9,218 bases of DNA from Candidatus Omnitrophota bacterium (GTDB lineage: Bacteria > Omnitrophota > Gorgyraeia > JAGLLT01), in the NCBI GenBank assembly GCA_030630095.1, contig DAOVNW010000027.1, forward strand, positions 1-9,218, in the 5' to 3' direction. Position 1 is the first letter of the stretch. Each line of letters opens with the position of its first letter. The position numbers and the translations under genes are program-made. Under the pieces are notes generated by a model. It was not told where the DNA came from and did no database searches. It saw nothing but the letters and a program-made list of their open reading frames with translations. Positions 7,621 through 9,218 of this stretch are shown in pieces.

Positions 7621-7692
7621 GCATTTTTAAGGTGAGAGGGGAAGATTTTCTTTTGAATCTGCTAAAAGGATTATAAAAGATTTATTACAAAT

Positions 7693-8856
7693 TCACTCTT
7701 TTAAATCAGTACTTTCCTGTGAAAAACTATAGTTTTTTTTGCTAACGCACCTCAAGAAAGCATCGGCTATATCAGGGTCAAATTGACTACCTTTTTCGCG
7801 CACGATTTCATCTAAGGCCTCCTTTGTCGTTAAAGCCTTGCGGTAAGGCCTTTCAGTTGTCATAGCGTCAAAAGAATCAGCAACTGCCATAATTCTGGCC
7901 TCAAAAGGTATATCTTCACCCTTCCTGCCATCCGGGTAACCTTGGCCATCGTATCTTTCGTGGTGGCTCCTGATAATATCTATTGAACCGTTTAAAAAAG
8001 TAAGCGGTTGAAGAATTTTGACACCTTTAAGCGCGTGCAGTTTAATCTCCTCCCACTCTTCATTAGTCAACTTCCCGGGTTTCATTAAAATGTAATCATG
8101 CACTCCTATCTTTCCAATATCATGCAGTTTAGCCGCATCCCTTAAAATACTTATTCTCTCCTCGCTTAAACCTAATTCCCTGGCTATGTCCACAGCATAT
8201 TGGGTTACATGCTCTGAGTGATTTTTAGTGTAGTGATCGCGGGTATCAATGGCCTCGGTTAAAGCCGAAACGGTATCCATATATAAGTTCTGCAGTTTTT
8301 TATAGTTGTCGGCATTATTGATAATTATTCCCGCCTGCTCGGCAATGGCCACCAATAAATCCAGGTCGTGCTCAGTAAACACTTCTTTAGTCTTTTTGTT
8401 GTTAATATTAATAACTCCCATGAATTGGCCCAGGCAGAATATAGGAGCGGCAATAAGAGATTTATTAAAATATTTTTCATTGCTTCTCTTGGCAAACCGT
8501 TGATCTTTCTCGATATCTACTACTAAAAGAGGTTCTCTAAATTCAGCTACCCAGCCGGAAACTCTTTCTCCCACCTTCACCCTGGTTTCCCTGATAACGG
8601 CTTCATCCAGGCCTCTGGCAGCCTTAATAACCAGTTCCTCCAATTCCAAATCAATCAGCAAAATTGAACCAATTCCCGCCTTAAAGGCGTCGCAGGCTTC
8701 ATTAGCAATCAACTGCAGACTCTTATTAAGATGAATAACACCGGCAGCCTCTTTGCTTATTTTATGCATCAACTCTAATTCTTGAATCTGCCTGTTTTTT
8801 CTTGCTATCTGTTCTTCCAGCTCGCTGATTTTAACCTCAAGGCTGTTTAAACTCAT
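7693..8856 (-). CDS. GAF domain plus HD-GYP phosphodiesterase
   Basis: Predicted cytoplasmic signalling enzyme that hydrolyses cyclic di-GMP in response to something sensed by its GAF domain. The 387 residues begin with a coiled coil (about 1-33), then a GAF domain (about 37-182, including GERVSGWVAEFREPLLV at 96-112), then an HD-GYP domain (about 190-372). The metal and catalytic residues are present: His213, HD at 245-246 in LHDIGKIGV, Lys249, His274, His298-His299, the GYP motif at 306-308 in DGQGYPDG, and Asp327 in ADSFDAM. No membrane segment or receiver domain is seen. The ATG at 8856 has AAGGAGAG 6 nt upstream. It has its own promoter, 68 bp after folE. The ligand of the GAF domain cannot be told from sequence, and activity on other cyclic dinucleotides is possible. 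Confidence 0.95.
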   Translation of the reverse strand: MSLNSLEVKISELEEQIARKNRQIQELELMHKISKEAAGVIHLNKSLQLIANEACDAFKAGIGSILLIDLELEELVIKAARGLDEAVIRETRVKVGERVSGWVAEFREPLLVVDIEKDQRFAKRSNEKYFNKSLIAAPIFCLGQFMGVININNKKTKEVFTEHDLDLLVAIAEQAGIIINNADNYKKLQNLYMDTVSALTEAIDTRDHYTKNHSEHVTQYAVDIARELGLSEERISILRDAAKLHDIGKIGVHDYILMKPGKLTNEEWEEIKLHALKGVKILQPLTFLNGSIDIIRSHHERYDGQGYPDGRKGEDIPFEARIMAVADSFDAMTTERPYRKALTTKEALDEIVREKGSQFDPDIADAFLRCVSKKNYSFSQESTDLKE

Positions 8857-8897
8857 AGAACGCTCTCCTTCTAATTGTTTTTAGAAACCCTTTTTAT

Positions 8898-8928
8898 ATT
8901 ATATCATATTTTGACCGGCCTGTGTTAA
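8898..8928 (-). promoter_or_regulatory. Extended -10 promoter for the GAF/HD-GYP gene
   Basis: On the minus strand TG-A-TATAAT (8898-8906) gives a perfect -10 (8898-8903) with the extended TGn element. A poor -35, TTAACA (8923-8928), lies 19 bp away and overlaps the folE stop codon. The extended element may make up for the wide spacing. Start of transcription would be near 8891. Confidence 0.62.
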
Positions 8929-9218
8929 GATTTAATCAGGAAAAGTGTCTCAGAGCGGGTCTTTTCGCTTTTTCTAAAGACACCTCTCACCGCGCTGGTT
9001 ATCGTCAGGGCTCCCGGTTTTTTCACCCCTCTCATGCTCATACAAAGGTGTTCTGCTTCTATAACCACCATAACACCCTTGGGTTTTAGCTTCTTCATTA
9101 CAAGGTCGGCGATCTCCGTGGTAAGATTCTCCTGTATCTGCAGCTTTTTCGACAGCAAGTCAACTACCCTGGCCAGTTTACTTAATCCCGTAATTTTATG
9201 CCCTGAAGGAATATAGGC
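8925..9218 (-). CDS. folE: GTP cyclohydrolase I, C-terminal part (5' end cut by window edge)
   Basis: Converts GTP to 7,8-dihydroneopterin triphosphate, the first step of folate (and queuosine) precursor synthesis. Ninety-eight codons of the 3' end are present, about half of the usual 185-220 residues. The fragment opens with [20 protein letters not shown], then [13 protein letters not shown], then [20 protein letters not shown] and [16 protein letters not shown], which are the type I FolE blocks. The Cys in EAEHLCM is the second zinc-binding cysteine and the His before it is part of the active site; the first zinc Cys lies upstream of the window. The reading frame continues to the right edge, so the apparent TTG at 9158 is an internal codon and not a start. 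It ends 68 bp before the GAF/HD-GYP gene. folP lies at the other end of the window. Confidence 0.97.
   Translation of the reverse strand, partial: AYIPSGHKITGLSKLARVVDLLSKKLQIQENLTTEIADLVMKKLKPKGVMVVIEAEHLCMSMRGVKKPGALTITSAVRGVFRKSEKTRSETLFLIKS

Noticed and set aside
7621..7692. Terminator after the HD-GYP gene
   Set aside because: Only an A/T-rich 5-bp repeat (AGATT/AATCT) is present, without a GC stem; too weak to call.
9156..9158. TTG as a start for a short 77-residue protein
   Set aside because: The frame is open to the right edge and the upstream residues match FolE ([15 protein letters not shown]), so this is an internal codon of a truncated folE.

Overview
The window is ordinary bacterial chromosome. 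All eight protein genes and the one tRNA lie on the minus strand, so the gene order in the direction of transcription runs from the right end to the left end. The two outermost genes are cut by the window edges. Base composition is moderate, with no stretch that looks foreign and no mobile element, CRISPR array or phage gene. The gene content (FtsH, L,D-transpeptidase, AccA, BioY, a GAF/HD-GYP response protein and de novo folate genes) fits a free-living bacterium with a peptidoglycan wall. The tilS-ftsH-folP order combines arrangements known in Firmicutes (tilS near ftsH) and in proteobacteria (ftsH-folP), so it does not fix the phylum. An uncultured lineage such as Omnitrophota or a relative is my guess, at low confidence.

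Layout in transcription order: (1) the C-terminal half of folE, GTP cyclohydrolase I (9218-8925); (2) a GAF plus HD-GYP signalling protein (8856-7693) behind its own extended -10 promoter; (3) a six-gene unit behind a strong promoter at 7592-7620: a YuiD/DUF212 'divergent PAP2' membrane protein, a LysM-containing L,D-transpeptidase with a TTG start, accA, bioY, an elongator tRNA-Met(CAU), and tilS, whose start codon lies only 5 nt after the tRNA CCA end; (4) ftsH and an overlapping folP behind a second consensus promoter at 2961-2988. The folP gene has an extra N-terminal domain of about 125 residues and loses its C-terminus at the left edge.

The genes fall into a few shared themes. folE and folP are early and middle steps of folate synthesis. 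accA and bioY go together because acetyl-CoA carboxylase needs biotin and BioY imports it. The L,D-transpeptidase, the PAP2-like protein and accA all serve the cell envelope. tilS and the tRNA concern decoding of CAU-anticodon tRNAs. No wholly new system is visible. The most unusual points are the tRNA-tilS junction, which leaves tilS without a recognisable ribosome binding site, and a BioY that departs from two normally conserved motifs.
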